From positions 2,604,001 through 2,668,000 of the forward strand of contig NZ_CP051302.1 in NCBI RefSeq assembly GCF_024181405.1: a stretch of DNA of 64,000 nucleotides. Reading direction: 5' to 3'. The notes beneath the pieces are model-generated. The model was given only the letters and a program-made list of their open reading frames with translations, was not told where the DNA came from and made no database searches. Source of the DNA: Treponema denticola. GTDB taxonomy: Bacteria; Spirochaetota; Spirochaetia; Treponematales; Treponemataceae. Below, piece after piece: positions 16,180 to 23,823 of the stretch. Each line of letters begins with the position of its first letter. The first letter of the stretch is position 1. A program made the position numbers and the translations under genes.

Positions 16180-17094
16180 TTATCTTACTTGCCATTTTCC
16201 TCCAATATTGACCACACGCTTTGAGGGCAAAGAAAGGATTCGTCCGTCTTCCCCCAATAAGGAAACCATTTGGGTAAGGAGGTTTACCTCGGTAATCTTA
16301 AAGGTTGTGCCGTCATATGGAAATTTTGCGCCTTCAGGCGGCATTAATCTCCTAGCTTCTGCATACCAATCATATTCGTAAGAGAGGCAGCACAATAATC
16401 TTCCGCACTGTCCCGATATTTTTGATGAATTGAGCGATAGGTTTTGTTCCTTTGCCATTTTTATAGAAACAGGTTTGAGTTTATCGGTTACGCTATGACA
16501 GCAATAGGGCCGTCCGCAGCAGCCGAGGCCTCCTATAATGCGGGATTCATCCCTAACGCCTATTTGCCTTAATTCAACTCTTATTTTAAAAACGGAAACA
16601 AGATCTTTGACCAATTTTCTAAAATCAATCCTAGTATCGGCACTGAAAAAGAACAATACCTTAGGTTCATCAAGCAAAAAATGGCAGCCTATAAACTTCA
16701 TTTCCAAGTTATTTAGGGCAACCTTTTCTTTAAAAATCTTGGCAGCTTCTTTTTCTTTTTTGTTGTTTTCCTCTAAGATAATCTCTTCTTCAGCATTTAT
16801 TTTTCGAATAATTTTTACAACCTCATCCGGATTGGCATTGATGGGAGCCTTGACAGGACCTCCGAAGCGGGCTGCATCATTACCGTACCGTGTAGGCACA
16901 AGAACAAAGTCTCCTGTTTTAAATTCTTGATGTTCATCAGCTGTCGCATAAAAGCTTTCTTTTGAGTAATCCAAATTAAGCTCATATAGGGGTTGAGGAA
17001 AATCGTTGGGATTTGAGCTCATTTTTACAGGTCTTTGATCTTTATCTTCAAGAGATTCAATATCTTCTATATTTTCGTTAATATCATAATCCAT
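16180..17094 (-). CDS. ricT: RicT/YaaT-type PSP1 domain protein
   Basis: A 304-residue PSP1-domain protein. The core starts GDFVLVPTRYGNDAARFGGPV. It contains the Cys-rich stretch GGLGCCGRPYCCHS and GQCGRLLCCLSYEYDWY, which in B. subtilis RicT helps hold Fe-S clusters in the RicAFT complex that modulates RNase Y. The N-terminal 40 residues are an acidic, probably disordered extension. It lies last in a four-gene minus-strand operon (M23 peptidase, bactofilin, yaaR, ricT). The yaaR-yaaT neighbourhood is also found in Firmicutes, there with holB between them. The ricA and ricF partners are not in the window. Confidence 0.9.
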   Translation of the reverse strand: MDYDINENIEDIESLEDKDQRPVKMSSNPNDFPQPLYELNLDYSKESFYATADEHQEFKTGDFVLVPTRYGNDAARFGGPVKAPINANPDEVVKIIRKINAEEEIILEENNKKEKEAAKIFKEKVALNNLEMKFIGCHFLLDEPKVLFFFSADTRIDFRKLVKDLVSVFKIRVELRQIGVRDESRIIGGLGCCGRPYCCHSVTDKLKPVSIKMAKEQNLSLNSSKISGQCGRLLCCLSYEYDWYAEARRLMPPEGAKFPYDGTTFKITEVNLLTQMVSLLGEDGRILSLPSKRVVNIGGKWQVR

Positions 17095-17104
17095 TATTGC
17101 CCCG

Positions 17105-17665
17105 CTATGTAGTCAAGTTGACTAAAAGACCTTTTATTTCATCCAGTTTAGCTAAGATTTGCAGTTTTTCAAGTTGATTAAATAAAAGTTCCTGTGTTAG
17201 TTTATCTATTTTTTCATCAATGACTTTTACTATTACATAATTACGCTGTTTTAGCGGATTTAAACCGCCCGAAGTTACAGCTTTTACATTAAGAGAATGT
17301 TGCAGTGCAAAGTTTACAAAGCTTTTGACTGCTTTTTTATATTTGTTTATTGTTTCCTCATTTACGTTCTCGGACAGATTAGCCCCGCTGGAATAAACCT
17401 CGTCCTGTAAGACGGCTAAAATATCGTCTACAGCTTTTTTTCTTTCTTCAGGATTAAGACCTTCCAGTTTTTTTTCGTAATAGGATTCCTCAGACTCCTG
17501 AATATTGCTATCCAAAATTGTATCTAAAAAAGTTTTTTGCTTTTTTACTTTGGTATTTTCCGTTTTTCGAGCTTGATTTTTTTGAATGTGCGAATCTTTG
17601 GCTATTAGAGGTGCGGCGGTATTAAGAGCGGAAACATAGTTGCTTGTATCCACGGAGTTTCCCAT
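17105..17665 (-). CDS. yaaR: YaaR family protein (DUF327)
   Basis: A 186-residue soluble protein of the YaaR/DUF327 family. Residues 1-60 are polar and likely disordered. The remainder is helical, with LEGLNPEERKKAVDDILAVLQ and YKKAVKSFVNFALQHSLNVKAV leading into KQRNYVIVKVIDEKIDKLTQELL, which fits the family pattern. Its function is unknown in any organism I know of. Its repeated association with ricT suggests a link to RNA processing or signalling. It sits 10 nt from ricT and 9 nt from the bactofilin gene on the same strand, so one mRNA is likely. Confidence 0.82.
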   Translation of the reverse strand: MGNSVDTSNYVSALNTAAPLIAKDSHIQKNQARKTENTKVKKQKTFLDTILDSNIQESEESYYEKKLEGLNPEERKKAVDDILAVLQDEVYSSGANLSENVNEETINKYKKAVKSFVNFALQHSLNVKAVTSGGLNPLKQRNYVIVKVIDEKIDKLTQELLFNQLEKLQILAKLDEIKGLLVNLTT

Positions 17666-17674
17666 AATTTAACC

Positions 17675-18094
17675 TCACCTGGAATGTACAAGAGCAGAAG
17701 CCGCGAGGCCTTGTCTGTTTTTGTATTCTTTTTCCGCCTTTTCAAATTCGGCCTGATTATCTATGGCAAAGCAGTAGCCGTGTAAAAATACATCATCATC
17801 TAAGCGTATTTTTTTTGTCAAAACCGAGCCCAAAATAAGGCCTGTTGACAAGACGACCACGCTTTCCGGAGCTATAACATCGCCTTGAACCATTCCGCCT
17901 ATGGTTATCGACTTGGCATGTACGTTTCCTCGGACTCTTGCATTTTCTGCAATTATAACTCTTCCGGGAGTTTTTATGTCTCCGTTTATATCTCCGTCTA
18001 TACGTAAAAATCCGGGTACGCTTAAGCTTCCGTTTACAAAGGTTCCCGGGCCTATGATTGTGTTTATGGAAATATCGTCAATAAAATCAGCCAT
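17675..18094 (-). CDS. Bactofilin
   Basis: A 139-residue polymer-forming cytoskeletal protein. The central beta-helix (about residues 12-108) shows the repeating hydrophobic/Gly pattern: GTFVNGSLSVPGFLRIDGDI, NARVRGNVHAKSITIGG and GDVIAPESVVVL. Short polar ends flank it, as usual. Bactofilins polymerise without nucleotide at the membrane and often recruit peptidoglycan hydrolases. Here the gene lies 2 nt after an M23 endopeptidase gene. This pairing is widespread, for example bactofilin CcmA with Csd1 in Helicobacter. A role in cell shape or flagellar-side wall modelling in this spirochaete is a reasonable inference. Confidence 0.92.
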   Translation of the reverse strand: MADFIDDISINTIIGPGTFVNGSLSVPGFLRIDGDINGDIKTPGRVIIAENARVRGNVHAKSITIGGMVQGDVIAPESVVVLSTGLILGSVLTKKIRLDDDVFLHGYCFAIDNQAEFEKAEKEYKNRQGLAASALVHSR

Positions 18095-18096
18095 GG

Positions 18097-19128
18097 CTAT
18101 TTTTTTCTTCCGGTATTTTTTATGTTAAGATATTTCATAGGATCTACGACGTCGGAACCTATGTGAACCTCATAGTGCAAGTGGGGGCCTGTAGATATAC
18201 CTGTATTGCCTACGTAGCCTATGACCTGGCCCTTTTGTACATGCTGTCCGCGTGTAACCCTAAATGAACTTAGGTGAGCGTATCTTGTAAAAAAACCATG
18301 CTTATGCTTAATAATAATGTAGTTACCCCAGCCTGAATCCGTTTCTACCGTAATAACCTGTCCGTCCGCCGTAGCCATAATCGGGTCGCCTGAGCGGCCT
18401 GTTGCAAGGTCTATACCGGTATGAATATACCATTGGCCGGTAAAAGGATGGCGGTTTTGACCGAAGGCCATCGTGATATGCCCGATGCCGCCCTTAATGG
18501 GCCAAAGACTCGGAATATCCGAAAAGAGGGCTGTTTGAGTGTCCATCAGTTTTGCCATTTCCTGTACGGGCTGAATGGTGTCCTGTAAATAGGCTGAAAG
18601 TTTTTTAAGCTCACTTACTTCTCTTGCTGTTCCTTGGGCCTGTTCTTGTACATTAAACAGGAGTGAAAGGTCGCTTGAATCATCGTTTTCTGTACCTGTT
18701 TCCATAATGGACTGTAAACCCAAAGATGTTAATGTAGAAGAAAGAGTAGATTGAAAATTCTTTGCATTTTTTAAAAGGTCATTGGTTTCATTTTTTAAAA
18801 CGTTAAGACTGGCTTGAGTTTTACGTGTTTCTTCCTTTAGGTTGGCCAGTTTTCTGGCTGAAGCTACAGATTCGGCTGCAAACCAAAAAAATGAAGCTAA
18901 AATACCTACAAGCAAAACCGAAACAAAAACAATCGAAAAAATACTTGCCTGAAAATTTACAATCCGCTTTTGAGAATGCGGAACAACCATTACGGTAAGC
19001 TTTTTGCGTCCGCCGTTGATGAATTTCATTACACCCTTGGATACGCTTGTACAAAAAGCTTTAAAAAGCTCATTAAAATAGCGTACCAAGTTGTTTTCTG
19101 CCCGTTTATATGTTCGTGTTCTTGACAC
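18097..19128 (-). CDS. M23 family peptidoglycan endopeptidase
   Basis: A 343-residue membrane-anchored enzyme. A single transmembrane segment lies at about residues 62-84, then a coiled coil (about 88-200), then a LytM/M23 zinc peptidase domain. Zinc ligands are visible as HTGIDLATG (His236, Asp240) and PHLHYEVH (His316, His318). All are present, so it should be an active Gly- or D,D-endopeptidase in the periplasm. The start is GTG at 19128 with GAGGAG 7 nt upstream. A TATAGT sequence lies just before the ribosome binding site and may be the -10 box. It is the first gene of the operon with bactofilin, yaaR and ricT. Confidence 0.93.
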   Translation of the reverse strand: MSRTRTYKRAENNLVRYFNELFKAFCTSVSKGVMKFINGGRKKLTVMVVPHSQKRIVNFQASIFSIVFVSVLLVGILASFFWFAAESVASARKLANLKEETRKTQASLNVLKNETNDLLKNAKNFQSTLSSTLTSLGLQSIMETGTENDDSSDLSLLFNVQEQAQGTAREVSELKKLSAYLQDTIQPVQEMAKLMDTQTALFSDIPSLWPIKGGIGHITMAFGQNRHPFTGQWYIHTGIDLATGRSGDPIMATADGQVITVETDSGWGNYIIIKHKHGFFTRYAHLSSFRVTRGQHVQKGQVIGYVGNTGISTGPHLHYEVHIGSDVVDPMKYLNIKNTGRKK

Positions 19129-19281
19129 TTTAAACTCCTCTTTTGACTATACCATAATTAAATAATAAAAAGTACAGATTAAAATTCCAAAAATTAAAGG
19201 TATTGTCTTTCTTTTATCGGCTTTTTAAACCAAATTATTTAGCACACAACCGACAAAATATTATACAATAAGTAAGATTTT

Positions 19282-19345
19282 TTGTAAAGTCCTAAAAAAT
19301 TATATAATCCGAATTGTGTACAAAGAATTGAAAATGTGCTATAAT
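19282..19345 (+). promoter_or_regulatory. Possible pheS promoters
   Basis: Two exact TATAAT boxes lie upstream of pheS, at 19303-19308 (with TTGTAA at 19282-19287, a short 15-nt spacer) and at 19340-19345 (no good -35). Either could start the pheS transcript. Confidence 0.35.
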
Positions 19346-19378
19346 TCTCTATCTTTTTAGATGAATTTCGGAGTAAAT

Positions 19379-20926
19379 ATGGATATAAAAAGCATTATAA
19401 AAAATCTTCATCCTCTTGAGATTAAGGTTTTAAAAAATTTTAAAATAGGCGAGTATCTTGATAACAAAAAACTTGAGCTTAAACTTTCGTATAAAGAAGG
19501 CCATGCAAATCAGGTTTTTTCGTGGCTTAAAATGAAGGGCTTAATAAAAGAAACCGACCGCAAAAAACACATATTTTTTGAACTTACAAATATTGGAACA
19601 GATTTTGCCGAACGCGGTACTCCGGAACAAAGAATTTTACAGCTTTTAAAAGAAAAAGGCGAACTGAAGCTTCCTGAAATTGCTGACGCCCTTAATCTGG
19701 AAAATAAGGATGTAGGTTCGGCCTTCGGCGTTCTTTCAAAAGAAGGTGCCGTCAAGATGAATGAAGAAAAAAAGGCTTCCTTTGTGCAAGAACCGCAATC
19801 AAAACGCTTTAAGATAACCGTCGAATTGTTGAAAAAAGGCCTTAAAACCGAAGGCCATATCATAGCCGAGGAAGATCTTGATGATGAAGAACGCGAGATT
19901 ATCAACTCAATTGCAAAAAAACGCGGAGCCGCAGACAGCCCCTATAAGATTGTAGAGCGGGATTCGGTTGTTTACTCCTTTACGGATGAGGTAGAAGCCA
20001 TTCAAAAAGAACTTGAAGCAGAGGGTATAACCGGAGATGAGACGGGACAGCTTACAGCCGAAAGCCTAAAAACCGGAAGCTGGAAAAATCAAACATTTAG
20101 AAGCTACAATATAAATCTTCCGCCTGCCCGTATAATTTCGGGAAGAACCAATCCGTATTGCGACTTTTTGGAGGGAGTAAAGGACAAGCTCGTAGGCTTA
20201 GGCTTTGAAGAATTTGACGGACCTCTCGTAGAAACCGATTTTTGGAACTCGGATGCCCTTTTTATGCCCCAATTCCATGCCGCCCGCGATATTCATGACG
20301 TTTACTACATAAAAAATCCGACACATGCAAAGAGCATTGAAGAGCCCTTTTTATCCCGCGTTGCCGAAGTCCACGAGACAGGCGGAAATACAGGAAGCCG
20401 AGGCTGGAATTATTCTTTTGACAGAAACTTTACAAAACGCCTCTTGCTTAGAAGCCAAGGCACAGTTCTTTCAGCCCATCAGCTGGCAAAGGCTAAAATA
20501 CCCGGCAAGTATTTCGGCATAGCCCGATGTTTCCGGTACGATAAGGTGGATGCTACCCACTTGTCCGACTTTTATCAAACCGAGGGAATAGTTTTAGGAG
20601 ATGAGGTTAATTTAAAAACCCTTTTAGGCATCCTAAAAATGTTTGCCGTCGAAATAGCAGGCGCTACCGAGGTAAAATATGTCGGAGGTTACTTCCCCTT
20701 TACCGAGCCTTCGATTGAAGTGCATATAAAACACCCCGTTTTAGGATGGTTTGAGCTTGGCGGCTCAGGTATTCTCCGCCCCGAAGTATCCAGAACAATG
20801 GGAGTTGATGTCCCCGTATTGGCTTGGGGGATAGGCATTGACCGAATGGCCCTTATGGCCCTTGGCTTAAACGATTTGCGAGAGCTATTCAGCTCGGACA
20901 TTGAGGGAGTCAGGCTCAGGAAGTAA
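19379..20926 (+). CDS. pheS: Phenylalanyl-tRNA synthetase alpha subunit, archaeal/eukaryotic type
   Basis: A 515-residue class II tRNA synthetase subunit. The first 170 residues are tandem winged-helix-like modules (LHPLEIKVLKNF, TPEQRILQLLKEKGELKLPE), as in archaeal and eukaryotic PheS; ordinary bacterial PheS is about 340 residues with a coiled coil. The catalytic part shows FDGPLVETDFWNSDALFMPQ, HLSDFYQTEGIVLG (motif 2) and WGIGIDRMALMALG (motif 3). Spirochaetes are known to carry this foreign type. ATG at 19379 has CGGAG 6 nt upstream; the in-frame ATG at 19361 precedes that site. The beta subunit gene is not adjacent. A scrap of this gene is repeated at 21407-21452. Confidence 0.95.
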   Translation: MDIKSIIKNLHPLEIKVLKNFKIGEYLDNKKLELKLSYKEGHANQVFSWLKMKGLIKETDRKKHIFFELTNIGTDFAERGTPEQRILQLLKEKGELKLPEIADALNLENKDVGSAFGVLSKEGAVKMNEEKKASFVQEPQSKRFKITVELLKKGLKTEGHIIAEEDLDDEEREIINSIAKKRGAADSPYKIVERDSVVYSFTDEVEAIQKELEAEGITGDETGQLTAESLKTGSWKNQTFRSYNINLPPARIISGRTNPYCDFLEGVKDKLVGLGFEEFDGPLVETDFWNSDALFMPQFHAARDIHDVYYIKNPTHAKSIEEPFLSRVAEVHETGGNTGSRGWNYSFDRNFTKRLLLRSQGTVLSAHQLAKAKIPGKYFGIARCFRYDKVDATHLSDFYQTEGIVLGDEVNLKTLLGILKMFAVEIAGATEVKYVGGYFPFTEPSIEVHIKHPVLGWFELGGSGILRPEVSRTMGVDVPVLAWGIGIDRMALMALGLNDLRELFSSDIEGVRLRK

Positions 20927-20952
20927 AAAAAACACCTGAGGACGGAATAAAT

Positions 20953-21258
20953 TTACTTTTTCTTTGGTATAAAACGTTTTCTTAATTCAGCTGCACTAGT
21001 ATCTTTTGCGATAGCTGAGCCAGGTTGGTTGTCCACAATTTTAAAATTTAACTCATTGGCTTCAACATTAACTGCAGCCAGCCGTCCTGTTACCATATCT
21101 GCAGGTATAGCAATTAATCCTGAATCTATTTTAAGTTTAGCTATAAAATTTTCATATAAAATTTTTTGTTTAGTATTCATTTTAAAAGCACAAGAAGTAA
21201 ACAACAAAGCGGACACAGCCAACAAAAGTACAACTGTAAAAATTTTTTTATTTTTCAT
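20953..21258 (-). CDS. Small lipoprotein, copy 1 of a tandem pair
   Basis: A 101-residue protein with a lipoprotein signal peptide ending LLFTSCAF (Cys at 23). The mature part is short, helical and very basic at its end (AAELRKRFIPKKK). A second copy of identical length lies at 21529-21834. The signal peptide and C-terminus are nearly identical between copies, while the central 35 residues differ, so the middle has diverged or been selected for change. No known domain. It is expressed from its own promoter (21349-21375) with a leader of about 85 nt and an AGGAGAT ribosome binding site. Confidence 0.75.
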   Translation of the reverse strand: MKNKKIFTVVLLLAVSALLFTSCAFKMNTKQKILYENFIAKLKIDSGLIAIPADMVTGRLAAVNVEANELNFKIVDNQPGSAIAKDTSAAELRKRFIPKKK

Positions 21259-21348
21259 TAATATCTCCTTATAGACACCTAAATATTTTTAGTTAAAGCC
21301 TTTAAGAAAAATTCCGCCCTTCTTAAAAACTTTGCAAGTGTCTATGGA

Positions 21349-21375
21349 GCTATACTATACTATACTATCTGTCAA
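21349..21375 (-). promoter_or_regulatory. Promoter of lipoprotein copy 1
   Basis: On the minus strand TTGACA (exact, 21370-21375) is followed by a TATAGT-rich stretch built from repeats of 'tatac', with TATAGC at 21349-21354 as one possible -10 (15-nt spacer). The same layout precedes copy 2. Confidence 0.55.
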
Positions 21376-21406
21376 GCCATTGTGTATCCTTTAGGAGAAG
21401 ATTTAT

Positions 21407-21452
21407 GAAATAGCAGGCGCTGCTGAAGTAAACGGCGGCTCAGGAAGTAAAA
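21407..21452 (+). pseudogene. Internally deleted remnant of the pheS 3' end
   Basis: GAAATAGCAGGCGCT here is identical to pheS at about 20653. It is followed by GAAGTAAA (pheS GAGGTAAA) and then by CGGCGGCTCAGGAAGTAA. In pheS, GGCTCAGG occurs twice, at 20762-20769 and at 20913-20920, the second followed by AAGTAA, the pheS stop. The remnant reads as a join across those two copies, i.e. a deletion of about 151 bp between short direct repeats, plus a second deletion upstream. This shows that the lipoprotein duplication included the end of pheS. Confidence 0.75.
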
Positions 21453-21489
21453 AAAGCCCCATCGGAGGACGGAATCTTCCGATGGGGCT
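21448..21489 (-). terminator. Rho-independent terminator of lipoprotein copy 2
   Basis: Read on the minus strand, a 12-bp perfect stem AGCCCCATCGGA/TCCGATGGGGCT (21455-21489, 11-nt loop) is followed by a run of T (21448-21454). It lies 40 nt beyond the stop codon. The corresponding place after copy 1 has no such hairpin. Confidence 0.85.
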
Positions 21490-21528
21490 AAAACTTTGCC
21501 TGATCAAAAACAGGCTTTGAAGTTAAAT

Positions 21529-21834
21529 TTACTTTTTCTTGGGTATAAAGCGTTTTCTTAATTCAGCTGCGCTAGTATTTTTTGCAATATCTATGCCGGG
21601 TTTTTTATCCACAATTTTAAAATTTAGTGTCGCAGCTTCATCATTAATAAGATCAAGACCCTCTTTTACGACTTGTGCAGGCATTTGCTTATTTTTTAAC
21701 TGGTTTTCATAATTGTCTATAAACTTTTCATAAAGTGCTTTTTGTGCAGCATTCATATTTAAAGCACAAGAAGTAAACAACAAAGCGGACACTGCCAACA
21801 AAAGTATAACTGTAAAAATTTTTTTATTTTTCAT
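21529..21834 (-). CDS. Small lipoprotein, copy 2 of a tandem pair
   Basis: A 101-residue paralogue of the protein at 20953-21258, with the same lipoprotein signal (Cys at 23) and the same basic C-terminus (SAAELRKRFIPKKK). The central region differs (for example YENQLKNKQMPAQVVKEGL). I start it at ATG 21834, which aligns with copy 1; the longer reading from 21882 lacks homology. TTATGGGAGTTATTT supplies a GGGAG ribosome binding site. The leader is long, about 125 nt, and contains two inverted repeats. A strong terminator follows. Function unknown. Confidence 0.75.
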   Translation of the reverse strand: MKNKKIFTVILLLAVSALLFTSCALNMNAAQKALYEKFIDNYENQLKNKQMPAQVVKEGLDLINDEAATLNFKIVDKKPGIDIAKNTSAAELRKRFIPKKK

Positions 21835-21855
21835 AAATAACTCCCATAATGCGAT

Positions 21856-21878
21856 GTTTTGTACCCTATGTACAAAAC
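21856..21878 (-). repeat. Inverted repeat in the leader of lipoprotein copy 2 (proximal)
   Basis: GTTTTGTAC, 5-nt loop CCTAT, GTACAAAAC: a perfect 9-bp stem that ends 22 nt before the start codon. It could form an RNA hairpin near the ribosome binding site or be an operator. Copy 1 lacks it. Confidence 0.5.
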
Positions 21879-21884
21879 TCATCA

Positions 21885-21923
21885 GATAAACAGTGAGGCT
21901 GAATTTCTGCCGAACTGTTTATC
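21885..21923 (-). repeat. Inverted repeat in the leader of lipoprotein copy 2 (distal)
   Basis: GATAAACAGT at 21885-21894 and ACTGTTTATC at 21914-21923 are perfect 10-bp arms around a 19-nt loop. Together with the proximal hairpin they fill most of the predicted leader. Confidence 0.5.
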
Positions 21924-21964
21924 ATAACTCCTTATAAAAACTTTTTGCAAGTGTTTATAAGGCC

Positions 21965-21993
21965 ATACTATACTACAATATACATACTGTCAA
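21965..21993 (-). promoter_or_regulatory. Promoter of lipoprotein copy 2
   Basis: Minus strand: TTGACA (exact, 21988-21993), 17-nt spacer, TAGTAT (21965-21970). It is the diverged counterpart of the promoter before copy 1; sequence similarity includes the CTTGACA box and the 'aagtgt' stretch downstream. Confidence 0.55.
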
Positions 21994-22103
21994 GTGCCCG
22001 CATATTCTCTATATCTTTTTGAAATATATATCCCTTAAATATAGACAAATAATAAAAAACAATTAGAATATAAGTTAGATAAAATTTATTTAGGAGAAGA
22101 TGT

Positions 22104-23729
22104 ATGGAATGGTGGAATAAAAGGGTTTTTTATCAGATATATCCCAGAAGTTTTTGTGATGCAAACAATGACGGGATGGGGGACCTTCAGGGTATTATCT
22201 CAAAATTGCCTTATTTAAAGGAACTAGGCATAGGGGCAATTTGGCTTTCTCCCATAACGGCTTCCTCCGATTATGATAACGGCTATGATGTTTCCGATTA
22301 TTGCGATATCAACCCCAAATTCGGCACCATGGACGACTTTAAGGCTCTATTAAAAGAAGCGGATAAACTGGATATCAAGATTGTGATGGACTTGGTTATA
22401 AACCATACAAGTGATCAGCACAGATGGTTTATAGAATCTAAAAATCCCGAATCGCCCTACCATAATTATTATGTTTGGAAAGAACCTAGGCTTGTAAAGG
22501 GTAAAAAGCTGCCCCCAAATAACTGGGACAGCCTTTTTTTAGGTTCTGCATGGAAGTATTGCGAAGAAAACGGACTCTATTATCTTCATCTTTTTACCGA
22601 AAATCAGCCGGATCTAAACTATAACAATCCCGCGGTGATTGAAGAAGTAAAAAAAATATTGAAGTTTTGGCTGGATATGGGTGTTACCGGCTTCCGCTGC
22701 GATGTTATAAACTGCATTTATAAAACCTCTTACGAGGATGCAAAAAAAAGAAGGATTAAAACAGGCAAAGAGTTTTATCTTTCTCAAAAGGGCTGCCACG
22801 ATATTCTAAAAGAATTAAATAGAGATGTCCTAAAACCCTACAATGCCTTTACAGTAGGCGAAACTATGGACGTTTCTTTAGAAGAAGCTAAGAATTTTAT
22901 TCAAGATGAATTGACTCTTGTTTTTCCTTTTGAACATCACACCGGGGTAGACTGCTGGTTTCAAATTCCGGTTTTAAAACGGAAATATAAACCTTTCCGA
23001 ATGATTAAAATCTTAAAAAAATGGCAGACTAAGATGCCTTGGACTCCCCTTTTCTTTGAAAATCACGATCAAGCCCGCTCCGTTTCAAGGTTTGGGGATG
23101 AGGGGAAATACTACAAAGAAAGCGTCAAAATGCTCGCAACGGTTCTTTTAACCCAAAAAGGAACACCCTTTATTTACCAAGGAGAGGAAATCGGGCTTAC
23201 CAATACCGATTTTAAAAGCATGGATGAAATTGATGATATAGCCACAAAGAATATTTATGACACTCTCCGCCGTCTTAAATTCGGTAAAAAACGAGCCTTT
23301 AAAATGACCATGAACTATGCCCGGGACCATGCAAGAACTCCCATACCTTGGGATGATTCCGAAAACGGGGGCTTTTGTACCGTAAAGCCTTGGCTGCGGC
23401 TTAACGAAAAATATAAAGAAATAAATGTAAAGAAGAATCTATCGGAATCCGATTCCTGCTTTAATTATTATAAGAAACTGATAGCCTTAAGAAATTCGGA
23501 AGAAGCCTTACAGCTCGGCGATATAGAATTTGCCGATTTAGGAAAGGATATTTTTGCCTATTACCGCAAAAAAGACGATAAAACCTTTTTTATTGTTTCC
23601 AATATGTCAGGCAAGGCTCAAAAGATAAGGGAAGAGGTTAGAGGTCTTCCGATTTTATTTAATTATAGAAACTTTAACCCTCAACAGAAGATTTTACGTC
23701 CCTTTGAGTCTGTAATTACAAGAATTTAG
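22104..23729 (+). CDS. GH13 alpha-glucosidase (oligo-1,6-glucosidase/MalL type)
   Basis: A 541-residue cytoplasmic glycoside hydrolase of family 13. All four conserved regions are visible: MDLVINHTSDQH near residue 100; GFRCDVIN with the nucleophile Asp near 199; VGETMDVS with the acid/base Glu near 252; and FFENHDQARSVSRFGD with the third Asp near 323. QIYPRSFCDANNDGMGDL at the start and length fit oligo-1,6-glucosidase/alpha-glucosidase (EC 3.2.1.10/20). It should release glucose from short alpha-glucans and would complement GlgX encoded at 29.2 kb. TTTAGGAGAAG gives a ribosome binding site. It is monocistronic, with no sugar transporter nearby. Confidence 0.93.
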   Translation: MEWWNKRVFYQIYPRSFCDANNDGMGDLQGIISKLPYLKELGIGAIWLSPITASSDYDNGYDVSDYCDINPKFGTMDDFKALLKEADKLDIKIVMDLVINHTSDQHRWFIESKNPESPYHNYYVWKEPRLVKGKKLPPNNWDSLFLGSAWKYCEENGLYYLHLFTENQPDLNYNNPAVIEEVKKILKFWLDMGVTGFRCDVINCIYKTSYEDAKKRRIKTGKEFYLSQKGCHDILKELNRDVLKPYNAFTVGETMDVSLEEAKNFIQDELTLVFPFEHHTGVDCWFQIPVLKRKYKPFRMIKILKKWQTKMPWTPLFFENHDQARSVSRFGDEGKYYKESVKMLATVLLTQKGTPFIYQGEEIGLTNTDFKSMDEIDDIATKNIYDTLRRLKFGKKRAFKMTMNYARDHARTPIPWDDSENGGFCTVKPWLRLNEKYKEINVKKNLSESDSCFNYYKKLIALRNSEEALQLGDIEFADLGKDIFAYYRKKDDKTFFIVSNMSGKAQKIREEVRGLPILFNYRNFNPQQKILRPFESVITRI

Positions 23730-23823
23730 GGTATCTCTAAAAAACTTATTGGATTTTAAGAAATATTTTAAAATTTTACTATAAAGGCTAAAAAAAACAT
23801 ACAAGATAGGTAGGAGGTCTTTT

